From contig OY829545.1 of assembly GCA_963691705.1 (NCBI GenBank), positions 15,141,569-15,205,568 on the forward strand: a DNA stretch of 64,000 nucleotides, in the 5' to 3' direction. A program made the translations under genes and the position numbers. This stretch comes from Viola odorata. Taxonomy: Eukaryota; Streptophyta; Magnoliopsida; Malpighiales; Violaceae. This document shows, piece by piece, positions 11,561 to 24,251 of the stretch (position 1 is the first letter of the stretch; every line of letters starts with the position of its first letter). The notes under the pieces are model-generated. The model saw nothing but the letters and a program-made list of their open reading frames with translations. It was not told the DNA's origin and did not search any database.

Positions 11561-11700
11561 TTAAGTAAATCCAAATTTGGAATCTTTGCAGCTAAAATGA
11601 TGGAATAGCGACAGCAAGCAGTCAGTTTTAATATTCAGAAACTATAATGTTATTAATGATAATTAAAATATTTAATAAAATTTGTAAAGGAAAACCATAC
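11561..11700. repeat. duplicated segment upstream of the NLR, proximal copy
   Basis: AGTAAATCCAAATTTGGAATCTTTGCAGC and the downstream stretch ATTCAGAAACTATAATGTTA match 12382-12632. This proximal copy lacks roughly 100 bp present in the distal one. Confidence 0.75.
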
Positions 11701-12381
11701 ATAGGTAAGGTACAGATGTGCCTTTACTTTTGTAAAGTGATGCTTTGCTTATCGAAAAGAATGATGATGCAGATGTGCCTTTACTTTTGTCTCCCACTAC
11801 AATTTGTTATCGTGGGTTGATTTTTTTACCTTTTTTTACTATTTATATATATAAAAAAAATAACGTGACAGAACACTTTAATCATTGCACAACTCAGAAA
11901 ATCCACACTTTTAGTGTCCTACCAAACAAAATGATTTTCAATCTATTTTCACAATAATTAAGTTAACGATTGATTACAATTTTTTTATGTATTTCTAATC
12001 AATTACTTTCAATCGTTTTATTAATTATACTCAATCAATACTAATTTTATTCCCCAATACATACATTTTCTAGAAAACTATGATAAATTTGATTTACCAT
12101 TAATTACATTCAATAGTTAGGTAAATTTGATCTACCATTAGTTACATTCAATAGTAAAAATACATAGGATAGATAACGTTATTCATAAACTCATGACTCG
12201 ACCCATAAACTTTTCGCTAGTATGTTATTGTAATGGCAGAAAATGTTCGAGGTGGTGTTCATAATTTCATTCATAATCTCATGACTCAACTCATAAACTT
12301 TTCGCTGGAAGTATATTTTTTTAAAAAAATTAAAAAATATTATTTTTTTGAAAAAAAATATTCAAACGGGATCCATCCGGT

Positions 12382-12632
12382 TCTTAAGTAAATCCAAGTT
12401 TCGAAACTTTGCAGCCAAAATGATAGAATACCTTCAGAGTGTGACGAACTCAAACAGTAACTAAGGAAGTGAGGAATAGGATGCAGCAAGAATAAGTGAA
12501 ATGGAAAGGAAATAAAAACGTACCAGAGGAGGAATAGCAAACAGTAAGCACTCAGTTTTGATATTCAGAAACTATAATGTTATTAATGATAACGGAAATT
12601 TATACTTAATAAAATTGGTAAAGGAAAAGCAT
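12382..12632. repeat. duplicated segment upstream of the NLR, distal copy
   Basis: Partner of 11561-11700. The shared blocks are the AGTAAATCCAA...CTTTGCAGC stretch and the ATTCAGAAACTATAATGTTA stretch. About 100 bp lie between the blocks here and are absent in the proximal copy. Confidence 0.75.
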
Positions 12633-14301
12633 GTGTATAAGTTATGCTTTGCTTATGATTCTTACAACTGGCATCGATTTTAATTACTTTTGGCATCAAT
12701 TCTCCACAACATGATTGCTTTCAATCATGCCAATCTCGCCATTATATTCTCTTCATCATGTAAGAAGGAAAGAATCGCGTTTGGTTGACACCGTGTGTCT
12801 ACCAAACAGTAATTGACACACGATTTGTGTTAATATGATAAACATCGCATTAAAAGATTGAAAGTTACTCACTTCGTTACATATTACATTGTCTTTTTAG
12901 CTTTGAACACAAAAATTAATAAAATGATTAGTCACAATTTTTTAAAATATTTTTAATATTAAATAATTTTTTTTATTGAATAAATTAACCAATAAACATC
13001 CATTTTTCTTATTCATATCAAATAAAATAATTATAAATCCTTACAGTCTGTTTGGTACACAGTTCACGGAAGAGTTCAGTTCCAATGGCAAATTACGTTT
13101 GCTGTTGTTGCAGGTAGGCGAGGACGAATGAGATGGTGACTGGCCATTTCAAGCACTGCATTCCATTGCAGACCATCTGTTTGTAGAAATGCTTAAACAA
13201 ATAAAGACAACCCCTAACAGGTTTTTGCTATTTTTATGATGGGTTTAATTATTTTTGTACTGAATTCTCACAAACGAAAGTGATGCTCATAAAATGCTCG
13301 TGGAAATGCCACAATGCCATTGATAATAATTGGGAGACAAATGTAGTTTTTTTTTAAATTTTGATCGATGTTTGATTGATACTTAACTGGATTTCTGGAA
13401 TACATAGTCAGAATTTTCTAGTTGTATCTACACAAATGAAACCAATAAATCACTGTCAGAATTTTACTTTGTATGTTCGCTGTGTTTTAGTCTTTGAATT
13501 CCTTTCCTAAATGATGTATTGCAAGATAACTGCAGCTTGTGATGACTAACTACTCTTTCATGCGAGAATGCATATACAGAGAGTGAGAGTGATTTACAAA
13601 AACGTAAAGGTTGTTGTGTGGATTGTTGTATTGTATCCATGGAGTCTCCCTTATTATTATTCTTTTCCGGGTCTGTTTGCGATTGTTTCGATAAGAATTG
13701 CAGTGCGATTGTTTCGATGTAGAGTTGATCAGTCAACATACAAAATGATGTACTATATGTCATATTATAATTTTTATAAATACTTTGGCCTATATACTCA
13801 ATATTTTAGTTTTAATTGGTCTATAAAATTCATGGAACCCAGCACACATCGGGGACAACAAGAATGATGGTAATGTTGGAGCCACATCCTCTACTGAGGC
13901 ATCTGCTCATGTCACGAGACTTGCCTCAATTGACTCCTTTGATTCCAAATGGTACTAATTTTATCATAATTCATCCTTTTTCTCATCCTCTTATGACTTT
14001 CAGATACTTTAGAATTCTTTTTTTTGGGGAATGTGGGGAAAATATTTACATTTCTCATCCTCTAACTGTATAAAATCTGCCATTTATTATCACTGAACTC
14101 AAATGACTAATAGTAATACATTAGTATCTTTGCTGCAAATGCTTAACTGATACAGACAACAACAATTGCAAATTACAAATGATCAACTCATAGATAACAA
14201 CAAATGCAAATTCATGTACATGTACAGACAGAGCATAGTATCACTGAAATCCACGACCGATGGGTGAATTTCAGAATTTGTGGAAACAGTAAAGTTTACG
14301 A

Positions 14302-17032
14302 TCAAGCTGAGGCATGCTCATGAGAGTTTATACTTGCAGCCAATCCAGTAAGAACGAGATTCTTGGTTGACGGTATACCAGCAACCGCATCCTCCTCGAT
14401 CTTGCACTCGTTAGTTCCTCTCCTTATCTTGAAGTAACCCTCCTGTCATTCAGAATGAAATTATGCCTCAGTATAGATGAGAAAATGCATTTTTTTCCTA
14501 TAACTTAATTCAATATTTTGAGAGGAACCTACATCACCCCAGCCTTTATTCCACTGGTTAGCAAGAAGCTGCAACAAAGGTACACCAATGTTAAAAACAT
14601 GATAAGTAGATGGCAATAACATTTGGGGAAAATGATAGCTAGTCAGTCATTCATACCCAATAATCCTCCCCGTCATCAGAAGTCCCCCATCCGATGAGCT
14701 TAACAGCATGCCCTCCAACATTGTGACCGGTTATGTGATGGTAAACTCCTGATTTATAATGGGCAAAATCCTGAGAAATACACACCCAAAGAATCAAAAA
14801 CAACAACTAAAAAAGAAATTATGAAATTCTCTAGTTAAAATTGTAGAGAAACCCTAGCAATCAAATAGAGAGATTTTCTATGAACTGGTGGTTTCTGTGG
14901 AATTTGCATTCGCCTAATATCTAGTTATGTGCAACTCATACCCAGCATAAATGAAACAGTTAAACCAGAATTTCAATAAAAAGGGAATTGAGTTGCTGTT
15001 GAGGCCATTTCTACATGCACAGGAGTGAGTGAGTCATGGTTCATTGAGCTTAAACATGCACATCCAAAGAATTGAAAGTTCATCATTTACCTCATAAACG
15101 TCAAAGTCGACCTCAACAGGTCCATTCAAATAAACTTCTGCCATAATATCCTTTGGATCAGAACTAATTTGATATGCATTGACACTGAAGTGCTTTGACT
15201 GGCTCCATCCCAGGTTGTTATTGGAACACTTCTTCTCACAGGATGGAGTTGGGTATCCTGGCTCACAGCCAGGGTGCGAACAACCAACATTATCGAAGTA
15301 TGGGCCACACTGCCAAGTGAAAATTTGTTCATTAATGGCAATGCACATCAACCATGGTAATAAGAAAACTGGAATTGGGTCTAAGAGTACTCCAGGGAAT
15401 AATAACTAGAAACGAACACAGATTGAGAACACTGTCTTTCCCGTTAAACAAACCAAACTGCAGCAAAAAATCTAGGGAAACAAGGTAATGGGCATAACAG
15501 AGGCTTGTACCTCTTCAGTGACAACACCTTCCCGCATCAAGTACCTCCATGCTTCAACTGGTTCACCCCCATCACAACCATCTCCACATGTAGAACAACA
15601 TGCTAAGAGATCATTGACAGACAGAGACACATTCTGCAATAAACACAACGAGCAATTGAAATCAACAAATAGGATAAGAGTTGAAGTGTGAGATAAAAAT
15701 AGTGTACTTGGATGAAGCATGTCTATCGAGAACTAATATTTGTGCGGATTGGTAGGCCAGAATCGCCAGATATGGGGTTTCTTGTGGAGCTACTCACTGC
15801 ATGTTTGATGTTTCACCCCAGGATTTAGTTAACCAACTGCAGTTGGATTTCATGGGGGCTTATGGGCCTTGTTTATGCGGAGTTAAGCACTGACGCTTTA
15901 TTTGGGGCTTTGGCCCCTCCCCTTGACCAAACAAAATAAATAAATAGTGTCTAAGATCACTGAGAATTGCTTACAAGTCCTAAATGGACGCAAAAACGAT
16001 CAGATAGCGCTTCAACTGCACCAAATGCCCAGCAAGATCCACAATGACCCTGGATTAATGAAACCGAAGCCATTTGAGAACTCATGACACTGATTTCAAA
16101 TGAATTGATCAAGAAAGAAACAGAAGCGGACTTTACCTGATCTTTGGTTTGGCAAATGATCCAGCGATTGACATACAAAGGTAAAAGGCATCAGTATGTT
16201 CTGGCTGGAAAAAAGTGAGGGGAAGAAAATAGCAAGCAACTGACCTAGAATTCTTCCAATGGTACTACAATGTGGCCAAGCTGTTCTTGCATCAAATTCT
16301 TTAGGCAAGCTTACGGACCTTGGATGTCTTATAACCGGGACACCCATCAGTTCTTTTTTCGATGTTCGTTTGACTCCAAGGAGACCCTTGAATTGGGCAA
16401 TCTATGCATCCAAGGTGAAAAAGATTAGCGATTAACAATTAGAAAACAAAAGAGGAAAAACTTAAATCAATCTATATATGCCAACAAAATGGACAAAAAA
16501 AGGGAGAAAGAAAACCCCATTGACAACTCACAGTGTAATTGGTTAATTGAGGGTTCATGGTGGCTTCCCATCCAGCTTTGGGGTTTTCATTAACTTTTTT
16601 AACGATCGATTCCTGCTCGATTACAGCAGCAAACGATCATCAACATCATAATAACTGAATGTTTGGTATCTCTAATTTCTAATTAAGATCTGCAATTCAA
16701 CCCAGAAAGAACCAATCTATTGCAATATCAATCGGGGGGGAGAGAAAAAATACCTGGAGGATCCTTGAGTTGAGCTTGAGCTTGGATTCTGTTGCATCAG
16801 CCAAGACCTGTTGACCATATAATATTCAATAACTACAGCAAGAAAACTCAAAACGGTAGCTAAACCCCAAAATTTGGGTGCTGTTACTTATTTATTTTCC
16901 TTTTTTCTTACTCAATTATTTCTTAACGATGATGAAGAAGAAGAAGCAGAAAGAAAGTAAAGTAAGTAGTACCTCATGAGCAACAGAGACGGAGAGTAAC
17001 AAGAGAATGGGAAAGCACAGAGAATTTGCCAT
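14302..17032 (-). CDS. cathepsin B-like cysteine protease (papain family C1A)
   Basis: Eleven exons: 16973-17032, 16754-16807, 16532-16612, 16245-16401, 16137-16141, 15975-16049, 15511-15633, 15091-15309, 14657-14770, 14533-14568, 14302-14442. They total 1065 nt (354 aa). A signal peptide ([18 protein letters not shown]) sends it to the secretory pathway or vacuole. A cathepsin B propeptide ([22 protein letters not shown]) precedes the mature enzyme. The catalytic Cys is in [10 protein letters not shown], the His in [15 protein letters not shown] and the Asn in [11 protein letters not shown]. The Cys-rich stretch [19 protein letters not shown] corresponds to the occluding-loop region. The 5-nt exon 16137-16141 (ATCAG) is needed to join exon 4 to exon 6 in frame and supplies the conserved Asp-Gln before GHCGSCW. 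In plants such proteases act in defence-related cell death, senescence and seed protein turnover; which applies here is not visible. Confidence 0.93.
16137..16141 (-). other. 5-nt microexon of the cathepsin B-like gene
   Basis: On the minus strand the context is CCAAAG|ATCAG|GTAAAG: an AG acceptor, five bases, then a good GT donor. Exon 4 ends in phase 1 (ATT CTA G) and exon 6 starts GGT CAT TGT. Inserting AT CAG gives Ile-Leu-Asp-Gln-Gly-His-Cys, the expected family sequence. Joining exons 4 and 6 directly shifts the frame. Confidence 0.88.
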
Positions 17033-18452
17033 TTTGCTTTAAGTTGAAGAAGATGGAAGTTTGATGCAATACCAAATTTCAAGGAGAGTGTCGTGACCTT
17101 TTTATTATGGGATGTTTGTTGCCGGTGACGTGCGGAAATAGAATTACAAATAGTAATAATAAGAAGAAAAATCTAAAAGAAAAAAAAAAATCTAATAGAG
17201 CAATGTCCTCCGTCTTCCTTAATTTATTGTGTATTTAATGCTTCGGGGCCTATAGCAGGTAATCTTTTAGAATGATCAAACTGCATTATGCTATCAATCT
17301 TATCTTCGCTTGATGATTTTTTTCATTTTAAACAAAAAATATATATAATTAATTTAAAAAAAAATAGTAAAAATGTTAGCGTTAAAGAGTTGGATGATGT
17401 TAGTATTTTTATCGTTATTCAATATTTAATTATTGTGCAAAGAGAGTCGAACCGTTCGCACCAAAATGAGTCTAAAATATCCCATCAGCAGTTCAGCACC
17501 ACTACCAACGCCAATGAAATCCATGTTTCTTTTTCTCTAATCTCAAGTTATCAAATTACTAGTATCAGACTTTCTGTTCAAAGACAAATCGTGAAATTAG
17601 CATGGCGTTTTTTCTTTTCCAGAAAATGATACAATTGGCCCCAAATTCAATTAACAGTGACGTTACTGGAAAAACTGTCACTGCAAAATGCCAAAGAAAA
17701 AGCCATCTTTTCTCCCCAATCACATTATTAATCACATTACCTCAGAGCTGGTTACAGTTGCTCTTTCCCATACTTCCGCCCTACCTTTTCTGAAAATTCT
17801 GAAAAGTCTACTATCCTTTCTAAAATAAAAATAACTACTAAACTAACTATTTCAGAATTAAAAATTATAAAATTATTAGATTACTCAAAGCGACAAATAT
17901 AATGAGTCAAAACAAAAACACTCAAAATGACCTAATATTAAGCATCAGGATGGGAGAAAGAAAAGAACATGAAGTATAAGAATTAGCTCTGCGTTTTGCT
18001 TTAGGAGAACCCTTTTGTTTTATAAGTTTTAATCACAAACATCCAATGTTTATTTGATTAAAACTCATAAAACAAAGCAAGTTTCAATCACATAAATTCA
18101 TGAACTGTATCCAAACTCGATACGATCCTACAGCAAAACTGAAACCGGTTTTTCATGTGAATTCATATCATTTATCATTTCATAGTCAGCCTTGCATGAA
18201 TTGGAGAAGTGATGAGGACTTGCATATTCTGTCCAATCTCACCATTCTCCCTCTGTGGAGAGCATTACTACAAGAACAAGAAGCTTCTTTTTTTTAAAAC
18301 ATTGTCATAATATCACCATTAACATAATCAATGATGTCTAGGCCACTTTCCAATCGTTGGATTAGGGCATGGCTCAATACTCACTGATGACAACTCAGTT
18401 ATTTTGATAATTTATGCATATTACATTTCCACATAAAAGCTAGGTCATGCAC
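17033..18452. other. intergenic, no gene seen
   Basis: AT-rich spacer between the divergently placed cathepsin B promoter and the 3' end of the GEM-like gene. Short open frames at 17288-17793 and 18100-18297 show no domain. Confidence 0.45.
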
Positions 18453-19867
18453 CTATGATGCAGAGATTTCCACAGAAGTGTTACGAGAGTGCTGTAAGGA
18501 CTCGGACAACTGTTTGAGAGCTTTGTCATAGGAAATGAATCCCATAAACCAGAATTCATGGCCATCCATTGTCACGATTTGGATGTATTTTTCAGAAGGG
18601 TTCATTCTGTTCGAAGAAGGGTTCACCGATCTCAACTGATCAAGCTGCACAACCACCTAGATATATTGACACAGCTCAACATTAGAGATTATTATTCAGA
18701 CCATCAAACCTTGATACACCACCGCTCACCGACAATATAAAGTGACTAGTAAGCAGCTTAATACAAGCTAAATTTAAAGCGCTCGGACAAAACTCAAACT
18801 GCAGCTAAAGAGCCGAGATGCAAATTGCAAAACCAATTAGCAGTAGTTTGTATAGAGCTTGGTTAAGAAATTACGTAGGTGTTGGAGATGATACCTTGTA
18901 GTACATCCACTGTTGTTGTCCCGTGGGAGAATAATAGCAGAAGGGATAATCACTGCAGAAGGCCACTCTTTTGGTGGTCGTATAAAGCGTACCAATCACA
19001 GGTCCAGAGGAAGTCGATAGATAGCAAACAAATGCTTTTAAGAGCTTTTCTCCAGGCAAGGCCTGAAATGTTTGCTGGAACACTTTATCATGTCCTCCCT
19101 CAGTGAGTATCTTTGTCCCTTGAGCGATTCTGGCCATCGCTGCGTCAGTCAGGCTGGGACTGACCTTCACTGTTATTATCAAAACACAAAACTATAAGAT
19201 TAGAATCTCGCGTGTCACAGCCACGACGCATATATAGTCCTGAGATGGTATAAGATATTTCCATGATAAAGTATCTGGAAAATGAAGAGATTAGGCCATT
19301 TATCATTACTCCACATCATTCTAATTTTCTAAACTTTAACTAATCCTATCACACAAGTGAAACTACTCAACTACACACTGCTTAAGCCTACTGACTCAAG
19401 AACCCCATGACTACTGGATCGAAGAAGAAGATAAAACTAATGAACTATCTCTATCTTTTATAAAACTCAACTAGTTATCCTCCTCGAGAGCTTCAATGGT
19501 ATGACTAGAATGCTTTGCGTAACAGTAACTAAAGAATCTAAGGAAACAATTGAGCTAAGAATCAAATTTTATCTTCTCAGAAACAAAAGCCACAAATTTA
19601 CTTACAGTGTTTCCAGATACTATCAGCATATAACTCCGCTCTCCTGGATGCAACTTCGACCCTTCTTCCGCACCGATTCAGCGCATCAAATAAGCTACCC
19701 ACCGGCCCTGGAACGCCCAATTACTAAAATCAGCAAATAAACATAACACAATACACCTCATTTCACCATATGTTGAGTAATAAAAAAAACTTACGATTGC
19801 CATATCCGTTGTTAGGGTGAACAGGGGCCATTTGCAGGTAAGGATTGTTGTTGTTGTGAGCACTCAT
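18453..19867 (-). CDS. GEM-like protein with GRAM domain
   Basis: Four exons: 19795-19867, 19606-19707, 18895-19169, 18453-18656; total 654 nt, 217 aa. After a short Asn- and Pro-rich leader ([15 protein letters not shown]) comes a linker ([21 protein letters not shown]). The GRAM domain follows: [87 protein letters not shown]. This is the GLABRA2 expression modulator/FIP1 family; GRAM domains bind membrane phosphoinositides, and family members are tied to ABA response and cell-fate control. Which GEM-like subgroup it belongs to was not resolved. The exon 2 acceptor was chosen as the CCAG at 19708-19711 because it alone keeps the frame. Confidence 0.88.
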
Positions 19868-21677
19868 GTTGGTGGTGGTGGTTTACAAAATTAAGGACTC
19901 TCGGGTTTACCACTGACGAGGTTGGTGGTGGAGCCGCCTTTTAATCCACCGTCCGCGGCAACTTTTTTTGGTTCCACTACCGTCCTTTATGATTCGGTTT
20001 AAATTTGATCCGGTTCTGGATAATATAGTAGTAGTATGTTGGTCGGGCATCTTCGTATTCCTGATCCTGACTTGGTCAGGGTCGCCGCTGGGAATATATG
20101 CTTCTACATCGGACAAATCGCGAGCGATGATACAGTTCAAAGCTCATCTTCTAAAGAAACGACAGCATCCAATAGGAATGGCACAACCTAGTTGGAGAGC
20201 CGGAAAAAAGAATATTAGCAAATGCTCTAAGGCGCTAAATAGTCTCGTCATGGGCCGAGTTTTTTGCGCCAATTTTTTCTTGCTACGAGCCCATTGCTTA
20301 AGCCCATGAATGACACAATTGTGATTCAAACATTATTATTTTACTCTTTTCTCTTTTTTAAGAATCGAGGACAAATTTAATTATTTCTTGATTAGTGGAT
20401 TCTAATTTTTAATATACATTCATCATTTTATAGTGTAATTAATATGAAAATAAAACAATTATTTTCATATTGGTGCAGCTTAATAATGCTACTTCTTGAT
20501 AAGGAGAGTAATCCGATACTACTAATTAATATGTTAATAGTGACAGGAGAGCGAGAGCGACTGTCGTGTTTTTTATTATGGTATTGCAGCTCACGCTCTC
20601 AGTACGTACAGTGGAAAGTCCATGAAACGGAAAAGAAAAGAAAGAAAAAGAGAGGAAAAAACAACAAAACAAAACAAAATGCGAATGAGGTGGGTTTGGC
20701 AAAAGGTAAAGTGATCTCTCACCAGAATCGAATGGGACTCGTCTCCGATTCCAGTACGGATATCCTCCACTCTCACCCATTCTTCAAACAAACGTGAGAA
20801 ACAAAAACCCATAATTTCAATCCAATACCACCATCTACTTGCTGCTAGCTGCTCCTTCCACTGTATGCGCTGTTGGGATTTTGATGGGTTTGATTCTCCG
20901 CTCCTTTAGCCCTCGCCCATTTCTTATTTCGTGTCCATTTCTGCTTTTGCTTCGTGTTTCTTCATTTCCAGTAATCGGTTTATCAGTTAATGGCCATGAT
21001 CAGTTTAGTTGTTTTGCTATTGGACTAGTTGTGTTGATCTATTGATGAATTTGCTAAGTTTACTGATGGGTTTGACTTGCTTTGTTGCTTATTCTTACTA
21101 GTGCCAGTGTATGTTTTGAGGGTTTTGTGAATGTGGGGTTTTAGTTTCAATAAGTGGGTTTCTAATTTGTGTTGGTATCGAGCTAGGGGACTGACATTCT
21201 CTGCTGTTTTAGATCAGATTATATGGTCACATTTCCATCCATAATTCTTGTTGTAGACGGCTATCTGCTTCAGTTTCCTATTATTCTTGCACATGCACCA
21301 CAATTTCAACTTTGATGTGGCTTTGAAACTTCTGCATTTGTGGCGAAGGTTATTATGCGAGATGCTTGATATTGTCGTGCTAGTTACGTTGGCTACTGTA
21401 ATCAATTTCGGCAAGAATTTTTCCATCATATCCAACCACATGCATGGTTTTGGTTTGATGGTATAATGTGCAACTATCCTAGAAATTTCAAGTTGTTTGT
21501 TTTGGAGTATCATTTCATCCTTGCTTGTCAAGTTTTAGGGTTAGGATTTTTTGTTGATATGACAAAGGCTAAGAATTCTGTCTTTTCTTCAGGGATCTTG
21601 CTTTTGGCCGTCAAGTTTGAACATTGAGGATTTTGATGTTTTCTTCTGACTAGACCATTGAGCTTGGATCACTTCCC
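19868..21677. other. divergent spacer and 5' leader of the NFRKB-like gene
   Basis: The left part holds the GEM-like promoter. The right part (about 20800-21677) is probably 5' UTR with an intron: a GTGAG donor-like site follows ACAAAC at about 20795, and a TTTCTTCAG acceptor-like site lies at about 21592. No other gene is seen. Confidence 0.4.
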
Positions 21678-23474
21678 ATGCAAATGGGCATCCAAAAGAT
21701 TGCCTTTTGGAATCCAAGTTGCAGTAAAGTTTCTTATTCTTCGAACGCTGACGGCAAGGGTGTGGATGATAAGGCACCCTTTGGGTCTGACTTGGAGGAT
21801 GATCCTGATGACGGTGAACTCGAAGAATTGAGCTGTGAGCTTGGGATGCTCGAAGGTAAGGTGTGCAGCATACCATACGAATTATATGATCTGCCAGATT
21901 TGAGGGACATATTGTCTTTAGACACATGGAATTCATGTTTAACAGAGGAAGACAGATTTCTTCTGTCAGCTTACCTTCCTGATATGGACCAGCAGACCTT
22001 TATCGTTACTATGAAGGAGCTTTTTGATGGCAGTGATATATATTTTGGGAATCCCTTGGATACATTTTTCAAAAGATTGAAAGCTGGGTTCTATCCTCCA
22101 AAGGTGGCTTGCTTCAGAGAAGGATTGATGTGTTTACAGAAGAGAAAGTATTATCATTCATTAAGATCTTATCATAATAGGATGGTACAAGTGTTCAAAG
22201 ACATGAGATGGATATGGGGTGGATGTGAAAAGTACCATGGTGTTGAGGAAAGGATCTCTATGTGGAAAAAAAGGAGAAACCAAAGAGCCATCACTTTTCT
22301 TGATCTTAATCAGTATCCTAAGGATGATCTAATGACACGTGATGAAGTGAAGTTGGATACAGGAATGATATTGATGGATAGTCAGAAATCAGCAGATGAT
22401 ATTTTGCTCTCTCTATCTGCCAATCGAACAAAATTTATTTCTCCCACAGTTAATGCCAAGCAGTTTCAAAAGATGAAGGTACCTGTGATTGGACCATTCC
22501 AGAATCACAGTCCAAAAACAGTTGCCAGTGATGCCTCCAAACAATATCGACCTGTTCCCAAGGGATTATTGAAAATAGCACCGAAACCTTCTGTCCAGCT
22601 GCAGCGACCAGAAATGGGTCCTGAATGGTCCTTGCCAACCTTTATGACCATGAACCAATCTTTACGAGATTTTAGCTTCTCATCTTTGCCAACTCATGTT
22701 CAGAATTCAGGTGGCCTCTGTGAACCACCATTTCTAAAGCTAAAGCTTGATGGTAGCAGAGTTGATTCATCCATATCCCCACCACTGTCTCTACTGAATC
22801 AGCGGCAAAGTATGACTAGGATTAGTGGTAACATGGAAAGCTTTACAAGACGCTCAGAAGGACAGATGGTTCCATATTTGGATGGCATCTCTGTCTCAGG
22901 AAAACGCAAAATGTTTGGAAACGCAATAGGTGATGTGGGAAGAGGCCCTGCTAAGGTGTTCATGCCACCCTCATATCTAACAGGTGCAGGGAGTTACACA
23001 TTTGGTGGTCATAATCTGTTGCCAAATTTGGGGATAGGAACTCAAGACATTTCCCTCAGGTCCTTGGAGTCAAAACCACTAGGTCTTGAATGTCAAGAAG
23101 CTAATCAGTGTATTGCAAAGATGAAAGAAGATCAGCCCATCACTATGTACCCGAGAATTTCTGAAGTGCTTCAGAGAACTTCAGATGCTGGCGCCAGTAA
23201 GCAGAAGACATGGATCATGCCTTCTTTAGATAAAATGAAAGATGAGAGCCATGTTGGTGACAGAAGATCAGGGACAATACTAACTGAGTCCAATGTTTCA
23301 GCAAGACTCAAAGATGAACCAGTGTTACCGTTGACGTACAAGCGGCGAAAGGCTTTATCTAAGCTCAAGTCCTCGGACTTCGGCAAAACTGTAACATTGG
23401 GAGCTGATTTGAACCCTGCAATCCTTAAAGAACCAAACCAGGACTTAGTGATGGTGCAGAAGCAGTGCATATAA
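21678..23474 (+). CDS. NFRKB-like protein with DEUBAD domain (INO80-associated family)
   Basis: Intronless coding region of 598 aa. An acidic N-terminal segment (DLEDDPDDGELEELSCELGM) leads to a DEUBAD-type domain at about residues 60-165: YDLPDLRDILSLDTWNSCL, EEDRFLLSAYLPDMD, MKELFDGSDIYFGNPLDTFF and FYPPKVACFREGL. A basic region follows (KKRRNQRAITFLDLNQYP). The rest is Ser/Pro-rich and largely disordered. The architecture matches plant 'nuclear factor kappa-B-binding protein-like' proteins; animal NFRKB belongs to the INO80 chromatin-remodelling complex, where its DEUBAD-type domain holds and inhibits the deubiquitinase UCH37. A nuclear role is expected. The start at 21678 precedes a second in-frame Met two codons later; either is possible. 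Confidence 0.87.
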   Translation: MQMGIQKIAFWNPSCSKVSYSSNADGKGVDDKAPFGSDLEDDPDDGELEELSCELGMLEGKVCSIPYELYDLPDLRDILSLDTWNSCLTEEDRFLLSAYLPDMDQQTFIVTMKELFDGSDIYFGNPLDTFFKRLKAGFYPPKVACFREGLMCLQKRKYYHSLRSYHNRMVQVFKDMRWIWGGCEKYHGVEERISMWKKRRNQRAITFLDLNQYPKDDLMTRDEVKLDTGMILMDSQKSADDILLSLSANRTKFISPTVNAKQFQKMKVPVIGPFQNHSPKTVASDASKQYRPVPKGLLKIAPKPSVQLQRPEMGPEWSLPTFMTMNQSLRDFSFSSLPTHVQNSGGLCEPPFLKLKLDGSRVDSSISPPLSLLNQRQSMTRISGNMESFTRRSEGQMVPYLDGISVSGKRKMFGNAIGDVGRGPAKVFMPPSYLTGAGSYTFGGHNLLPNLGIGTQDISLRSLESKPLGLECQEANQCIAKMKEDQPITMYPRISEVLQRTSDAGASKQKTWIMPSLDKMKDESHVGDRRSGTILTESNVSARLKDEPVLPLTYKRRKALSKLKSSDFGKTVTLGADLNPAILKEPNQDLVMVQKQCI

Positions 23475-24251
23475 AATTCACAGGGTGGCCAAACTTAACC
23501 CGATCAAAGAACCCTGAACAAGTTCAGGTGTTAAAGTAGGTATTCTCAGTTATATCAGATTTCCTTTTGCAGTCTGTGTTATATGCCTTTTAAATTATGT
23601 AAATAGAGGTATATATATAGGGGTCAAAAGAATGCCCCATTGGGTAATATATCCATCTGTTGTGTATGAGGCTATGAGCTTGTTGTTTACGATGTAGGTA
23701 AGCTTTTGCAAGCTTTTTCATTTGTGCAAACTGCAATGATTCATAACTTGCGAATTTCTCTTTCTTGGTTCAACATGGTAAATCTAATGAGCTGTAGAGA
23801 GAGCAATGTCTCGAGTTTATGTCTCATTGTTTGTCTCGAGTTCATGTCTCATTGTTTGCATTCTTTTCTATGTAAAAAAGACACGAGAAATTGGCCGATT
23901 TGACTACTACTATGTTTAGTCCGTTCTTAGTCCAGAATTTAGAATTTGGTCTCCGTCACTAGGTAACAATTTGATTCCCTTAGAAAGGCCAGGGGAAGAA
24001 ACTGGAATCTCCTAGTAATTATTTGAAATTAGGAATTTTTGATATATTATACAATATAATAATTGGTAATTAAATAAACTAAAATGTAACAAAACAAATA
24101 CGCAGCGTTTAGGTGGTAAACCTTATCCCCGATTGGTGCACAACAAATGTTAGAAAAATTCCACGCGCGTCTGCCAACCAACCGTTTAAAGTTTTTACTA
24201 AACCCGCCATCTCTCCTGACTCCTCTCTTTCTGATTTCTGAGTTTCATGCG
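23475..24251. other. 3' flank and spacer
   Basis: 3' UTR of the NFRKB-like gene followed by AT-rich spacer; no gene seen. A short direct repeat (GTCTCGAGTT...CATGTCTCATTGTTTG type) lies at about 23805-23860. Confidence 0.4.

Larger units (their letters stand above)
11428..14301. other. intergenic, AT-rich, short local repeats
   Basis: No supported gene. It holds the NLR promoter, the segmental duplication noted separately, a two-copy repeat of ATTTACCATTAATTACATTC type at about 12090-12160, and a two-copy repeat containing CATAAACTTTTCGCT at about 12190-12310. Open frames at 13464-14073 have no recognisable domain and look like chance. Confidence 0.5.

Noticed and set aside
13464..14073. Open frames of 85-99 codons in the NLR to cathepsin B spacer
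   Set aside because: They overlap on both strands, have no domain, and lie in AT-rich sequence without promoter or splice support.
20526..20812. Minus-strand open frames of 73-84 codons
   Set aside because: They fall in the presumed promoter and 5' leader of the NFRKB-like gene, are Phe/Ser-rich translations of an A-rich tract, and have no homologous look.
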